A DNA stretch of 64,000 nucleotides from the NCBI GenBank assembly GCA_002329205.1, contig DCTC01000002.1:62001-126000 (forward strand), written 5' to 3'. A program made the position numbers and the translations under genes. The stretch is from Candidatus Roizmanbacteria bacterium UBA1450 (lineage in GTDB: Bacteria; Patescibacteriota; Microgenomatia; UBA1406; GWC2-37-13). This document shows positions 62,300 through 64,000 of the stretch, piece by piece. Every line of letters begins with the position of its first letter. Positions within the stretch are counted from its first letter, which is position 1. The notes under the pieces were generated by a model that was not told the DNA's origin, made no database searches, and was given only the letters and a program-made list of their open reading frames with translations.

Positions 62300-62920
62300 A
62301 TGATAACCGTAGGAAAACTTCTCCAGCAACAGCGGCTGAAACAAAATATTACGCTCAAAAAAGCGGAGGAGCAAACACGTATAAGACAGAGATATCTCAA
62401 GGCTATTGAGACGGAAAACTGGTCAATGTTTACCTCCCGAGTATACATTACGGGAGTGATCAAGACATATGCTTCATATCTGGGTATTGATCCCGAAAAA
62501 GCAATGGCATATTTCCGTCGTGATTATGAAAGAAAAGAAGACGTAACATTCAAAAAAAGACTCCCTTCCCTCCAACTGCTACCGGAAACAAAAAAGGTAT
62601 TTTTCGGTTTACTAGCGGCTGTTTTTGTATTTTTTGCTTTTTATTTCGGTTATCAATTCAATCAATATCTTTCTCCACCGGGTATAGAGATCGTGTCACC
62701 TGAAGAAAATGTCTTTCGCAATAGACAAAAAGTAACCGTGATCGGGAAGACTGAACCTGAATCAACCGTACGGATTTACAATGAAGAACTGTTTCCTGAT
62801 GATAACGGATTTTTCAGATATGAGTTCCCGCTCAAAAAAGGGTTGAATACACTTCAAATTGAAGTAACGGGTCCAAACGGGAAAAAAACAGTTCATGTCG
62901 AAGAATTCATGCTGGAGTAA
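62300..62920 (+). CDS. RodZ-like protein (HTH + transmembrane helix + outer domain)
   Basis: 206 residues. N-terminal helix-turn-helix of the RodZ type (TVGKLLQQQRLKQNITLKKAEEQTRIRQRYLKAIETENWSMF) with GVIKTYASYLGID, a basic segment (KKRLP), one helix (about 102-120) and a beta-rich outer domain that looks like an Ig or DUF4115 fold. RodZ links MreB filaments to the membrane. It may do this in cell shape or act as a regulator. The outer part is short, as in many CPR homologues. Confidence 0.85.
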   Translation: MITVGKLLQQQRLKQNITLKKAEEQTRIRQRYLKAIETENWSMFTSRVYITGVIKTYASYLGIDPEKAMAYFRRDYERKEDVTFKKRLPSLQLLPETKKVFFGLLAAVFVFFAFYFGYQFNQYLSPPGIEIVSPEENVFRNRQKVTVIGKTEPESTVRIYNEELFPDDNGFFRYEFPLKKGLNTLQIEVTGPNGKKTVHVEEFMLE

Positions 62921-62922
62921 GA

Positions 62923-64000
62923 TTAGATAATCTTTTGAAACAGCTCTTTCACAGTTCTCACCGTAAGTGAAGACAAAGGAGTATTGAATTTCAGACGTTT
63001 TGCTTCACTGATAATTCGTTCCTGTCCATATATTTTTCGTACTTCACCCAAAAGGCCAACTTCGCCGGTAAACACAGTAGAGCTCCCGAGCGGTACATTC
63101 TTGACTGAAGAAATAATTGATGCGACAATCCCCAAATCAGCAGCAGGAGATTTTACATCTACACCGCCTATCACATTGATATAAATATCAAATTTACTGA
63201 GATTCAGCTTCAGATGTTTGTCGATGACTGCCAGTAGGAGTAGTACTTTGTTATAATCCACTCCTTTCACTACTCTTCGAGGCATCGGGAGGAATGATGT
63301 CGAGGCAAGTGTCTGGATTTCAAAAAACAACGGTCTTTTGCCTTCCATAACACCGACAAGCGCTTTCCCTGGTACCTGAAGTTCCTTGTCTTCATCAACA
63401 AATGCAAGAGGATTGTTTACTTCGGAAAGACCTTCACCTTTCATCTCAAATATCCCGATTTCATCAGTAGATCCGAATCGGTTTTTTTGTGCCCGAAGGA
63501 CACGAAAATTCGAAATTTTTTCACCTTCAAAATTGAGAACAGCATCTACCATATGCTCCAAAGTCTTTGGTCCGGCCACCTCACCTTCTTTGGTGACATG
63601 TCCCACGATGATCATAGGAATACCTGATTCTTTTGAAAGTCGAATAAGCCGGGCGCTTGCTTCTCTCAGTTGCGAAACACTACCGGGAGGAGCATCCACG
63701 TCTTTTGTATAAATCGTTTGAACTGAATCAATAACAATTACATCGGGCTTTGCGCTCAGTTCATCAGTTCCCTTTATGATTGCTTCGACTTGCAGAGTAT
63801 CTGAAAATAAAAAAGACTTAAAATCGATACGAAGCCGGTCCGCCCGTTCTTTGACTTGCTCTGCGGATTCTTCTCCAGAGATATAGAGAGTGTTTAAATT
63901 TTTTAGACTTTGAAGCAATAAAGTCGATTTTCCAACACCCGGTTCTCCGGTCAAAAGAATTACTTCACCTTTGACAATCCCTCCCCCGAGCACTCGATCG
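62923..64000 (-). CDS. radA: DNA repair protein RadA, 5' part cut by the window edge
   Basis: Open from the right edge to the stop at 62923. The visible part has DRVLGGGIVKGEVILLTGEPGVGKSTLLLQ (Walker A in GEPGVGKS), the KNRFGST motif (KNRFGSTDEIGIFEM), Walker B VIVIDSVQT, and the Lon-protease-like C-terminal domain with PLFFEIQTLAS and GEVGLLGEVRKI. RadA is a hexameric helicase that helps RecA in branch migration. The N-terminal zinc finger must lie beyond the window. Confidence 0.95.
   Translation of the reverse strand, partial: DRVLGGGIVKGEVILLTGEPGVGKSTLLLQSLKNLNTLYISGEESAEQVKERADRLRIDFKSFLFSDTLQVEAIIKGTDELSAKPDVIVIDSVQTIYTKDVDAPPGSVSQLREASARLIRLSKESGIPMIIVGHVTKEGEVAGPKTLEHMVDAVLNFEGEKISNFRVLRAQKNRFGSTDEIGIFEMKGEGLSEVNNPLAFVDEDKELQVPGKALVGVMEGKRPLFFEIQTLASTSFLPMPRRVVKGVDYNKVLLLLAVIDKHLKLNLSKFDIYINVIGGVDVKSPAADLGIVASIISSVKNVPLGSSTVFTGEVGLLGEVRKIYGQERIISEAKRLKFNTPLSSLTVRTVKELFQKII

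Overview
The window looks like a bacterial chromosome segment from the Candidate Phyla Radiation (Patescibacteria), most likely the Microgenomates side. I infer this from the gene mix: many polytopic GT-C glycosyltransferases, DUF4012 and DUF3048 proteins, a short HrcA, a DnaJ without zinc finger, an AspRS without GAD domain, a Lon-like ATPase without protease, a mevalonate-type isoprenoid pair, and very compact gene packing. No rRNA gene is present to settle the taxonomy. Shine-Dalgarno sites are rare. Instead many genes have a TATAAT/TACAAT hexamer only 5-9 nt before the start codon, which suggests leaderless mRNAs.

Layout. 1-7.8 kb: an envelope sugar cluster of GT-C membrane glycosyltransferases and one GT2 dolichyl-phosphate-sugar synthase type enzyme. 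7.9-11.1 kb: a MacA/MacB-type efflux operon. 11.2-15.1 kb: a PH-like protein, Fpg, a GT4 glycosyltransferase, a small Cys-tailed membrane protein, UppP and tRNA-Arg. 15.2-16.9 kb: a secreted sortase with its own LPKTG motif and a membrane-anchored neighbour. 17.0-18.0 kb: a tRNA array (Ala, Ile(UAU), Phe, Gly) holding a palindromic repeat element and followed by an orphan AT-rich gene. 18.1-21.6 kb: thymidine kinase, Nudix, small membrane protein, isopentenyl phosphate kinase and a mevalonate-phosphate decarboxylase.

21.7-27.4 kb is the accessory region. It has tRNA-Cys, tRNA-Ser(UGA) and a tRNA-Ser with the very unusual anticodon ACU, into which the C-terminus of a large serine recombinase reads. 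Next come a run of perfect hairpins, a small helical protein, and then, between imperfect direct repeats, an AT-rich cargo: a PD-(D/E)XK nuclease candidate, a HEPN-motif protein, a membrane-anchored protein, a second copy of the palindromic element and a broken GIY-YIG gene. This is the best candidate for an undescribed (defence-like) system.

27.4-64 kb is mostly housekeeping: LysM protein, RRM protein, Lon-like ATPase, groES-groEL, GH13 amylase, another sugar/membrane cluster, tRNA-Tyr, GNAT, PBP5-type carboxypeptidase, aspS, L25, DUF4012, a HxGH nucleotidyltransferase, ThpR, DUF3048, secD-secF, MBL hydrolase, CCA-adding enzyme, endonuclease IV, a serine hydrolase, and the stress operon hrcA-grpE-dnaK-dnaJ behind a degenerate CIRCE operator. 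epmA-efp, a RodZ-like gene and the 3' part of radA close the window.
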